Shown here: one piece after another, positions 55,295-62,223 of the stretch
Layout: each line of letters starts with the position of its first letter
Position numbering within the stretch: position 1 is the first letter of the stretch
Assembly: GCA_964415175.1 (NCBI GenBank)
Contig: CAYPYG010000001.1
Coordinates: forward strand, 62,001-126,000
Length of the DNA stretch: 64,000 bases
Source of the DNA: UBA2231 sp964415175
GTDB taxonomy: Bacteria > Elusimicrobiota > Elusimicrobia > Elusimicrobiales > UBA9959
Reading direction: 5' to 3'
The notes under the pieces: model-generated
What the model was told of the DNA's origin: nothing
The model's input: only the letters and a program-made list of their open reading frames with translations
The model's database searches: none
Position numbers and translations under genes: made by a program

Positions 55295-56929
55295 ATGCTC
55301 TTGCGCGGCCGCGCCCTGGAAATCCTCTGCCTGACGCTCGGCGCCGCCGCCGTACTGTGGGTCTACTCGCCCTCCCTGGCGGGCAAGTTCGTCTACGACG
55401 ACCACTATTTCGTGGAGAACAACGCCGCGGTGCGCACTTTGGCCGCGCCCTGGCGTTTCTTCACCGACCCCTCCACGCTTTCGGCTTCCCCCGGACTCAA
55501 CCAGGACGCCTGGCGTCCGCTCACCACTCTTTCGCTGGCCGCCGACTACGCCGCGGCGGGGCCGGTCCCGGGCCGGTTCCGTCTGGTCAATCTGCTGCTA
55601 CACTGCTGCTCGGTCGTCCTCCTGTACTACCTGGCGGGCCTGCTGGGGCTCGCGGCGCCCTGGGCGGGGCTGGCCGCGGCTTTCTTCGCCTTCTTCCCGG
55701 CCGGGGTGGAGGCCTTCGCGTGGATCTCGGGGCGCTCGGGGGCGCTGTCCACGACGCTGAGCCTGGCCTCGCTCTACTGCTTCGTCCGGCGGGTCCGGGG
55801 CGGCGGGCGGGGCTGCCTGTACGCGGCCGGCTTTTTCTGCGCGGCCGCCCTGCTGTCGAGAGAGGTGTCGGCCGTGCTGCCGCTGCTGGCGGCGGCCGGC
55901 CTTTACCTTTACGGCGGCCGGCGGCGCCATTACGCGGAGGCCGCCTTGTGGCTGGCCCTGCCGACCGCGGTCTTCATCCTGCTGCGCTTCGCCGTCCTGG
56001 GGCACTTCCACCAGCCGGCCGGCGCCTCATTGTCCGCCGGGACCCAGGCGGCGCTGCCGTTCATACTCTTCGCCAAGTACGCGGAGATCACGCTCTGGCC
56101 TTTCAGCATGCTGGTCAGCTACAGCGACCTGGTGATGCTGCGCCTCGACAGCCCGGGCTTTTACCTGCCTTTCGCGTTCCTCTTCCTGGCCCTGTACGCG
56201 CTGCTGCTCTACGCGCTGCGCCGCCAGGGCGCCCGGGCGGCGGCCTTCGGCCTGGCCTGGTACGGCCTGGCCCTCCTGCCGGTACTGAACATAGCGCAAA
56301 TGACCTTCTACATGGCCGAGCGGCTGCTCTACCTGCCGGCCGCGGGCGCGGCGCTGGCCCTGGGCGGCGCGGGGCAGGCGCTGGCTTCGCGCCCCCGACT
56401 GCGTTCGGTTTTCGCGGCGGGCGCGCTGCTGCTCCTGGCGGCCTTCCCCGCGGAGATACGGCGCCGCCTGCCGGTCTGGGCCGACGACGCGGCCCTGTGG
56501 AGCTACGACGCGCGCAAGAACCCGCACAACTACCTGACCCGGATGCGCCTGGCGGAGGCGCTGGCCGCGCGCGGCGAGAGCCGCGGGGCGCGCGAGGCGC
56601 TGGAGGCGGCCCTGGCCTCGGCCCGGACCGCGGGCCAGCGCTCGATGATACTCAACCAGCTGGGGGTACTTTTCGCCTCGGAAGGCGCGGCGTCCCGCGC
56701 CGAACTCTACTTCTCGTCAGCGGCCGCCCTTAACCCCGAGGATCATCTGGCGCGCTTCAACCTGGCGCGCTGCAGCCTGCTGAAGGGCGACCGGGAAGCC
56801 GCGCGCAGGCACGCGGCCGAGGCGCTGCGCCTCAGCCCCGGCTACACGCCCGCGCAGGAACTCCTGGAGTCCCTGCCCCAAAAAAGAACGCCCGCGCGCG
56901 GCGGGCGTCCCTCCGTTCCGGCGCGATGA
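55295..56929 (+). CDS. TMTC-like multi-pass protein with C-terminal TPRs
   Basis: The 544-residue protein has about ten membrane helices (residues 8-395) with the early acidic loop FVYDDHYFVEN, as in GT-C fold mannosyltransferase-like TMTC proteins, and then three TPR motifs (about 410-530) such as LTRMRLAEALAARGESRGAR and LNPEDHLARFNLARCSLL. It may glycosylate exported proteins; donor and acceptor are unknown. An ATG 15 bases upstream overlaps the -10 box, so the ATG at 55295 is used. Its 3' end also encodes a terminator for the opposite strand. Confidence 0.82.
   Translation: MLLRGRALEILCLTLGAAAVLWVYSPSLAGKFVYDDHYFVENNAAVRTLAAPWRFFTDPSTLSASPGLNQDAWRPLTTLSLAADYAAAGPVPGRFRLVNLLLHCCSVVLLYYLAGLLGLAAPWAGLAAAFFAFFPAGVEAFAWISGRSGALSTTLSLASLYCFVRRVRGGGRGCLYAAGFFCAAALLSREVSAVLPLLAAAGLYLYGGRRRHYAEAALWLALPTAVFILLRFAVLGHFHQPAGASLSAGTQAALPFILFAKYAEITLWPFSMLVSYSDLVMLRLDSPGFYLPFAFLFLALYALLLYALRRQGARAAAFGLAWYGLALLPVLNIAQMTFYMAERLLYLPAAGAALALGGAGQALASRPRLRSVFAAGALLLLAAFPAEIRRRLPVWADDAALWSYDARKNPHNYLTRMRLAEALAARGESRGAREALEAALASARTAGQRSMILNQLGVLFASEGAASRAELYFSSAAALNPEDHLARFNLARCSLLKGDREAARRHAAEALRLSPGYTPAQELLESLPQKRTPARGGRPSVPAR
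56880..56908 (-). terminator. Minus-strand terminator inside the end of the TMTC-like gene
   Basis: On the minus strand ACGCCCGC, five-base loop, GCGGGCGT, followed by TCTTTTTTGG. It would end the operon at 56931-58964 although the bases also code for the TMTC-like C-terminus. Confidence 0.7.
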
Positions 56930-56930
56930 T

Positions 56931-57683
56931 TCAGCGGGTGGACACCTTGAGCGACAGGCCCTTCTCGTAGAGGCCGAAACCGGTGATGTCGGGCCGGGCG
57001 AAGAGGTTCGCCGGCAGGTATTTCTGCGTGAAGGAGGTCTTGACCTCGGCCTTCAGCGTCCAGGCGGCCTTGTCGTAGCGCAGCGTCAGCAGGTCTGAGG
57101 CCTTCATGTTCTGCGCGGCGAGCTTCGAGTCCAGCGCCGTCATGATGCCCTTTATCGCCACGTCCATGACCTGGGCCATGATGTCCTCCTGGGACAGCTG
57201 GGGCACGGCGGCCTTCGCCCGGTCGGGCTGCATCTCGACGTGGAGCTGCACGCGCTGCACGCGTATCGCCAGGCTGTTGCGGCCGGCGAGGTAGGGCTTG
57301 AGGGTGATGACGGGATCGACATTGATGCCGCCGATATCGATATGCACGTTCTGCAGCCGCATGAACTCGCCGACCTTTACGGCGACGGGCAGCAGCGGGT
57401 CGGTGATGCGGACGCGGGGGTCGGAGGCGGCCACCTGCTCCAGGCCGCGCTTCACCGCGGCGAAAGGTATGGTCGCCTCGGCGGTCAGGCCGATGAGTTC
57501 TTCGGCCGGTATCGTCACCGCCTTGGCGACAGGCACCGGGGCGCGCATCGTGGAGACGCTCTCGATCCCTTCTATGTCGGGGACCTGTATGGAGTCCAGA
57601 TCGAAGGCCGCGGCCGGGGCGGAGAAGGCCGCCGCCGCCAGTATGCCCGCTATCATCGTCTTTAAAGTTCTCATGTTATTCAT
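56931..57683 (-). CDS. Exported protein, shorter member of a paralogous pair
   Basis: The 250-residue protein has a signal peptide (to about AAA, residue 26). Its residues 70-160 align with the N-terminal repeat of the next gene: LPVAVKVGEFMRLQNVHIDI, NVDPVITLKPYLAGRNSLAI and RVQRVQLHVEM. The beta-rich, amphipathic pattern suggests a lipid-binding or BPI/LmeA-like fold, but no family is recognised. It lies 15 bases after its paralog in the same operon. The ATG at 57683 with GGGAGAA is used; another ATG follows three codons later. Confidence 0.7.
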   Translation of the reverse strand: MNNMRTLKTMIAGILAAAAFSAPAAAFDLDSIQVPDIEGIESVSTMRAPVPVAKAVTIPAEELIGLTAEATIPFAAVKRGLEQVAASDPRVRITDPLLPVAVKVGEFMRLQNVHIDIGGINVDPVITLKPYLAGRNSLAIRVQRVQLHVEMQPDRAKAAVPQLSQEDIMAQVMDVAIKGIMTALDSKLAAQNMKASDLLTLRYDKAAWTLKAEVKTSFTQKYLPANLFARPDITGFGLYEKGLSLKVSTR

Positions 57684-57698
57684 TTCTCCCTTATATCC

Positions 57699-58964
57699 TT
57701 AAAGCTCGAAGGCCAGGTAGAGCAGGCCGTTGCCCAGCGTCAGTTTCTTTATGACGGCGCCCTTGGCGAAGGAGGGCAGGAAGGCGGAATCCGCCAGCTT
57801 TATCTCGACGGTCTTGTCGTCAATCTTCCGGGCCTTCATGACCTTGGCCAGCTCCGGGTTGGTCGTCAGGGCCTCTATGATGCCGCCGACCAGCTTGTTC
57901 TGCAGCCAGCTGCTGATGAAGCCCGGCAGGCCGATGCCGTAGGCCTGGTCGATGTCTATGCGCTCGAAGTGTATGCGCAGGGTATTGGGGGCGGTCAGAT
58001 AGGGGACCACCCTGGCCGTGAAGTAGACATTGGGCTTGAGGAAAACGTCGCGGGCGTAGAACTTGCCGGCCAGTTCCAGGCGGCCGTCCGCGCGGAACTT
58101 GACGCCGCCGTCGTGCCCCTTGGGCAGCAGCTCGAAATCGCCTTCCTTGGAGTGCCTGGCTATGAAGTTGGTGACCAGCCCGTCGGAGATCATCAGGTTG
58201 TGGTCCCTGAGCTGCGCGGCGCCGACGCCCGAATGGGCGCCGAGAGCGAAGCCGTTCTCGTCGAAGCTGAAGGAGGTCAGGTTTATGCTGGGGATGAGGC
58301 CGGGCAGCAGCGGCGCCACGAACCTGGGGGCCACCGAGGCCGTCAGTTTCCAGGCCAGGCGGTCGTACTGGAAGGTCAGGACGTCGCGGGCCTTGAGCGG
58401 GACCTTGTTCTTGACGAAAGCCGCGTCCATCGCGGAGGTCACGCCTTCGGTCACCTTGGTCATGACCATCTCCATGACCGCGTTCTTGTCTATCTCGGTC
58501 ATGCCCATGGCCTTGGGACCGAAGGATATATCCATGGCGACCCTGGCGACTTTTATGGAGAGCCGGTTGGGGCCTTCGAAAACGGGCTTAAGCAGGATGT
58601 TCGGCTCGGCCTCTATGCCGTTATAGTTTATAAGTACGTTCCTGAAAGCGACGTTCTCGCCGGCTTTCTGGAGCACCGGCAGGGAGGGGTCGAGGGCGGT
58701 TATCTGCGCGTCCTTGAGGTCCACGATCAGCGCGGTCAGGGTCCGGAAGGGCAGCTTCAGGCTCAGGTCCAGGACCGGCGCGGGCTGATTAGGGGCCCGG
58801 TCGGCGTCCAGCCGCGCCTTCGGCACCGCCAGGCCTTCGGTCAGGCTTTCGAGGTTCTCCAGCGACACCGTCTCCAGCGCGGGGCCGCCGGCGAAGGCCG
58901 GGGCCGCCGAGGAGAAGGCGAGCGTCCCTGCGAGGATATTGCGGAAAAAGTTCTTGATGGTCAT
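57699..58964 (-). CDS. Exported protein with two repeats, longer member of a paralogous pair
   Basis: The 421-residue protein has a signal peptide (to about AFA, residue 25). It contains the module shared with the gene at 56931 (NILLKPVFEGPNRLSIKVAR near residue 125) and a second, more diverged copy (FLKPNVYFTARVVPYLTAPN near 310, then RIHFERIDIDQ). Each module is mostly beta strand. A periplasmic lipid- or ligand-binding role is possible; nothing catalytic is seen. It is the first gene of a two-gene operon that ends at the terminator at 56880. Confidence 0.7.
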   Translation of the reverse strand: MTIKNFFRNILAGTLAFSSAAPAFAGGPALETVSLENLESLTEGLAVPKARLDADRAPNQPAPVLDLSLKLPFRTLTALIVDLKDAQITALDPSLPVLQKAGENVAFRNVLINYNGIEAEPNILLKPVFEGPNRLSIKVARVAMDISFGPKAMGMTEIDKNAVMEMVMTKVTEGVTSAMDAAFVKNKVPLKARDVLTFQYDRLAWKLTASVAPRFVAPLLPGLIPSINLTSFSFDENGFALGAHSGVGAAQLRDHNLMISDGLVTNFIARHSKEGDFELLPKGHDGGVKFRADGRLELAGKFYARDVFLKPNVYFTARVVPYLTAPNTLRIHFERIDIDQAYGIGLPGFISSWLQNKLVGGIIEALTTNPELAKVMKARKIDDKTVEIKLADSAFLPSFAKGAVIKKLTLGNGLLYLAFEL

Positions 58965-59083
58965 GCCTATAGTATAGCGGACGCCGCCCTTTTCAATAAG
59001 TGTCCAAGGGCCTACGCGCGGGGCCCCTTTGGGCCCCCCGGTATTGCCCCCGCGGCCCCTCTTTAGCGGGCGGGCCGGCGTTT

Positions 59084-59092
59084 TGCTATGAT
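59084..59092 (+). promoter_or_regulatory. Extended -10 promoter of the larger CsgG-like gene
   Basis: TGCTATGAT lies about 29 bases before the ATG at 59122; AGGGAGGG provides a good ribosome site. Confidence 0.55.
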
Positions 59093-59121
59093 AAGGACGG
59101 ACCTATCTTCAGGGAGGGACT

Positions 59122-60024
59122 ATGAACAAACTTTTCGGAACTCTGGCCCTGCTGGCCTTGACCGCCGCTCCGGCCATGTCGGCCGGCAAGGCGATAATCT
59201 GCGTGATGGACCTGGAGGACAAATCCAGCCACAGCCACAGCTGGCAGAACGTCGGCCAGGGCGTGGCCGAGATGCTGGTGACCGCGCTCGCCGGCACCAA
59301 AAAGTACACCCTGGTCGAGCGGGAAAAGCTCGAATCCGTAATGGCGGAACAGCGCCTCGGCGCCTCCGGGGCCGTCACCGCGCAGACCGCCGCCAAGATA
59401 GGCCGGCTGCTGGGCGCGCGCTACATAATCACCGGCGCGGTCACCGAATTCGGGGTGAAGGACAGCAAGATCGGAGTGGGCGGCCTGGAGAAGGTCCTGC
59501 CCTTCGGCGGCGGCGCCAAGGTCTCCAAGAACACCGCCAGGGCGGCCATAGACGTGCGCGCGATAGACACCACCTCCGCCCAGATAGTGGCCGCGGCCAA
59601 GGGCGAGGGCTCCAAGTCCAGCGCCGAATTCTCCGGCGACCTCAGCATAGCCCCGGACTTCGACTTCGGCAAGGACGGCTTCGACGAGACCATCATCGGC
59701 AAGGCCGCCCGCAAGGCCGTGGACGACGTGGCGAAAGAGCTTTCAAAAAAGTTCGACGAGGGCGGGCCGGCCGCCGTCAAGATAATCAAGATAACCGGGA
59801 ACCAGGTCTACATAAACAGCGGCGCCGCCGACGGCGAGAAAGCGGGCGCCGTCTACGACATCTACCGCACGGGCGAGGAGATGATCGACCCCGACACCGG
59901 CGAGTCGCTGGGCTCGGAGGAAGAGAAGGTCGGCACGGCGAAAGTGGTCAAAGTAAACCCGAAGTTCTCGATAGCCGAGACAAAGGCCGCCGTCCGGAAG
60001 ACCGACGTGCTCAGGCCCCGCTGA
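59122..60024 (+). CDS. CsgG family exported protein
   Basis: The 300-residue protein has a signal peptide (MNKLFGTLALLALTAAPAMSA) without a lipobox. The CsgG domain includes AIICVMDLEDKSS, GVAEMLVTALAGTKKYTLVE (about residues 48-67), REKLESVMAEQRLGASG and GARYIITGAVTEFG. The C-terminal 80 residues resemble the LPS-assembly/CsgG-associated beta domain (IIKITGNQVYINSGAADGEK) found in many FlgT/CsgG-like proteins. Lack of a lipobox suggests a soluble envelope protein rather than the curli pore. Confidence 0.88.
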   Translation: MNKLFGTLALLALTAAPAMSAGKAIICVMDLEDKSSHSHSWQNVGQGVAEMLVTALAGTKKYTLVEREKLESVMAEQRLGASGAVTAQTAAKIGRLLGARYIITGAVTEFGVKDSKIGVGGLEKVLPFGGGAKVSKNTARAAIDVRAIDTTSAQIVAAAKGEGSKSSAEFSGDLSIAPDFDFGKDGFDETIIGKAARKAVDDVAKELSKKFDEGGPAAVKIIKITGNQVYINSGAADGEKAGAVYDIYRTGEEMIDPDTGESLGSEEEKVGTAKVVKVNPKFSIAETKAAVRKTDVLRPR

Positions 60025-60038
60025 GAAGGACTCCGCGC

Positions 60039-60704
60039 ATGGGATTCGAGGCGCACGACGCCGTAAAGAACCTGCTCAACGGCGGCTACGGCATAGTAAC
60101 GAAGACGGAGGAAGGCTTCGTCACGGTCCTGACCACGCGCGGGCAGCGCCTGACGCTTATGTCCCGCTACCTGGCCCCGGCCTCTCCGGAAGAGGCCGAA
60201 AAGCTCAAGCCCCTGCTGGACTGGCACCTGTCCCGGGAGGCCAAAAAGGCCTCCCCGGCCAAGCCGCCGCCGGACCCCGCCGTTATAAGGGAGAGATTCG
60301 ATAAGTTCGTAAAGCACATAGCCGCGCGCTACCCCAGGTCGGCCGAGTCGTTCCTGTCCCTCTGGTCGGCCCTGCTGGAGGCCGTCGGGGACCTGCCGGG
60401 CGAGACCTGGGAAATGCGGGCCGACACCGCCAAGGACCCGGGGCCGGTCATCAAGGTCCTCAACCCGCGCAGCGGTAAACGGGTCCATTGCCTGCACCTC
60501 TATCCCGGCTGGGCGCTGCGCATGGAAATAAAGAAGGAACATCTCCCCGCCGGGTCGGAGCCGCTGTTCCCCATAGACAACGCCATGTTCGGCGAAGGCC
60601 GCGCGGCCGAAATAATCTACGACAAGGCCCCGGCCGGCTGGCAGGCCGCCTGCGCGGACATGCTCAGGGCCATATACGCGGCGGCGGCGCCTGAAGCCGA
60701 TTGA
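60039..60704 (+). CDS. Hypothetical cytoplasmic protein
   Basis: I do not recognise the family. The 221-residue protein has no signal or membrane helix. Residues 1-50 look like a small beta barrel (GGYGIVTKTEEGFVTVLTTR), and the rest is mixed helix and strand with no catalytic motif visible. It follows the CsgG-like gene by 14 bases, after AGAAGGA, so it is probably in the same transcript. Its TGA overlaps the -35 box of the next gene's promoter. Confidence 0.7.
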   Translation: MGFEAHDAVKNLLNGGYGIVTKTEEGFVTVLTTRGQRLTLMSRYLAPASPEEAEKLKPLLDWHLSREAKKASPAKPPPDPAVIRERFDKFVKHIAARYPRSAESFLSLWSALLEAVGDLPGETWEMRADTAKDPGPVIKVLNPRSGKRVHCLHLYPGWALRMEIKKEHLPAGSEPLFPIDNAMFGEGRAAEIIYDKAPAGWQAACADMLRAIYAAAAPEAD

Positions 60705-60729
60705 CACCCTCTCCCCCATCGGCTATCAT
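60701..60729 (+). promoter_or_regulatory. Promoter of the ClpP-like protease gene
   Basis: TTGACA (60701-60706), 17-base spacer, TATCAT (60724-60729); the start codon follows after 32 bases with CGGAGGT as ribosome site. Confidence 0.75.
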
Positions 60730-60761
60730 TTTGGAGTTCACGCGCAGCACGGAGGTTCACG

Positions 60762-62144
60762 ATGCGACATCTTACCGCGGTCCTCGCCGCACTTATACTG
60801 ACGGCGCCTGTTTTCGCGCAGTCCAAGCCGGCCGACGGCGACAAGGCCGGGAGCAGGACCCAGCAGCTCAACGAGGAGCGCGACGAGCTCAAGGCCGAAT
60901 ACGAACTGCTGCTGCAGAAGCAGAAGAACAAGATCGCGGAGATGGAGGCCGAGATAAACCGCCTCTCCACCGAGAGCAGGCTCGCTTCCGAAAAACAGGG
61001 GCTGGAACTGCGCAAAATGAAGGAGGAGCTCGAACGCCTCTCCTCCGGGAACAGGCTGGCCGACGAAAAGATAAAGGCCGAAACGGCCCTCAAGAACGCC
61101 GAGTTCCAGCGCTTGACGCTGGAGAACAAACTGGCCGCCGAAGCGGCCAAGAAAGAGATAGAGTCCATGACCGCCTCCATACTCAAGCTCAAGGCCGAGA
61201 ACGAACTGCTCTCCGAACAGGAGAAGAAGGCCATGATAACCGACTCGGCGGAGAAGATGTCCATAGAACTGGAGATGAAGCGCATGGACCTCAAGGAGCG
61301 CAAGCTCAAGTTCGAGAAGCTCCTGCTCGAGAGCCGCATGGACAAGCTCAACTCAGACCTCTCCCTGCGCGCCAAGAAAGAGGAGTGGAAGAAGGAATCC
61401 AACACCGAACCGGTATACGACCCGCAGCCTTTCAGGAAAGGCGTGCTGACCATAAGCGACCGGCGCATACCGCTCAACGGCCCGGTCTACTCCGTGAGCG
61501 CGGACTATATCACCGACAGGATCCATTACTTCAACAATATCAGCACCGCCCCGATCTTCCTGGTCATCGACAATTCCCCGGGCGGCTCGGTGATGTCCGG
61601 CTACCGCATACTCAAGGCCATGGAATCCAGCAAGGCCCCCGTCTACGTCGTAGTAAAATCCTACGCCGCCAGCATGGCCGCCGGCATAACGACGCTGGCT
61701 AAAAAGTCGTTCGCCTATCCCAACGCCATAATACTCCATCACCAGATGTCCACCGTGAACTGGGGCAACATGACGCAGCTGAAGGAGCAGCTGGAAAAGG
61801 CCAAGGAATGGGAAAGGCGCATCCTCGATCCGGTCGCGAAAAAAATGGGGATCTCCACGGACGCCTTCCGCAAGCGCATGTACGAGAACAGTTCCGACGG
61901 CAACTGGGAGGAATTCGCCGACAAGGCGGTCGCCCTGAAATGGGTGGACCACCTGGTCGACCGCATCGAGGAGACGGGCTTCGTAAAGAACCCCGACTTC
62001 GGACCGGCCGCCAGCGGGCACAAGATGTCCTTTCCGCGCCTGGAGGAGCGAACGGACGAATCCGGCCGCAGATACGTGAACCTGCCGCGGCTGGAGCCTT
62101 TCGACTTCTATTTCATCCACAACCCGGACAAGTATTACCGTTGA
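60762..62144 (+). CDS. Exported coiled-coil ClpP-like serine protease
   Basis: The 460-residue protein has a signal peptide (to VFA, residue 19), a long charged coiled coil (about 30-210), and a ClpP/SppA-like domain (about 225-410). The likely catalytic triad is Ser304 in SYAASMAAG, His326 or His327 in ILHHQMS, and Asp356 in ILDPVAK; the oxyanion loop is NSPGGSV (271-277). Normal ClpP is cytoplasmic and about 200 residues, so export plus a coiled coil is an unusual arrangement. It may process envelope proteins. A strong own promoter lies at 60701. Confidence 0.88.
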   Translation: MRHLTAVLAALILTAPVFAQSKPADGDKAGSRTQQLNEERDELKAEYELLLQKQKNKIAEMEAEINRLSTESRLASEKQGLELRKMKEELERLSSGNRLADEKIKAETALKNAEFQRLTLENKLAAEAAKKEIESMTASILKLKAENELLSEQEKKAMITDSAEKMSIELEMKRMDLKERKLKFEKLLLESRMDKLNSDLSLRAKKEEWKKESNTEPVYDPQPFRKGVLTISDRRIPLNGPVYSVSADYITDRIHYFNNISTAPIFLVIDNSPGGSVMSGYRILKAMESSKAPVYVVVKSYAASMAAGITTLAKKSFAYPNAIILHHQMSTVNWGNMTQLKEQLEKAKEWERRILDPVAKKMGISTDAFRKRMYENSSDGNWEEFADKAVALKWVDHLVDRIEETGFVKNPDFGPAASGHKMSFPRLEERTDESGRRYVNLPRLEPFDFYFIHNPDKYYR

Positions 62145-62194
62145 CGGCGCGGGCCGCCGGGCCGCGAAGGGGGGCTGAAAAACCCCCGTCCTTC

Positions 62195-62203
62195 TGCTAT
62201 ACT
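62195..62203 (+). promoter_or_regulatory. Extended -10 promoter of the prepilin-like gene
   Basis: TGCTATACT lies about 20 bases before the ATG at 62224; a weak TGAAAA sits at the -35 position. No clear ribosome site. Confidence 0.5.
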
Positions 62204-62223
62204 ATGACAGGCGGGTCGCCATT

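Noticed and set aside
62165..62187. GGGGGG/CCCCC hairpin after the ClpP-like gene as terminator
   Set aside because: No T-run follows it, so intrinsic termination is unlikely.
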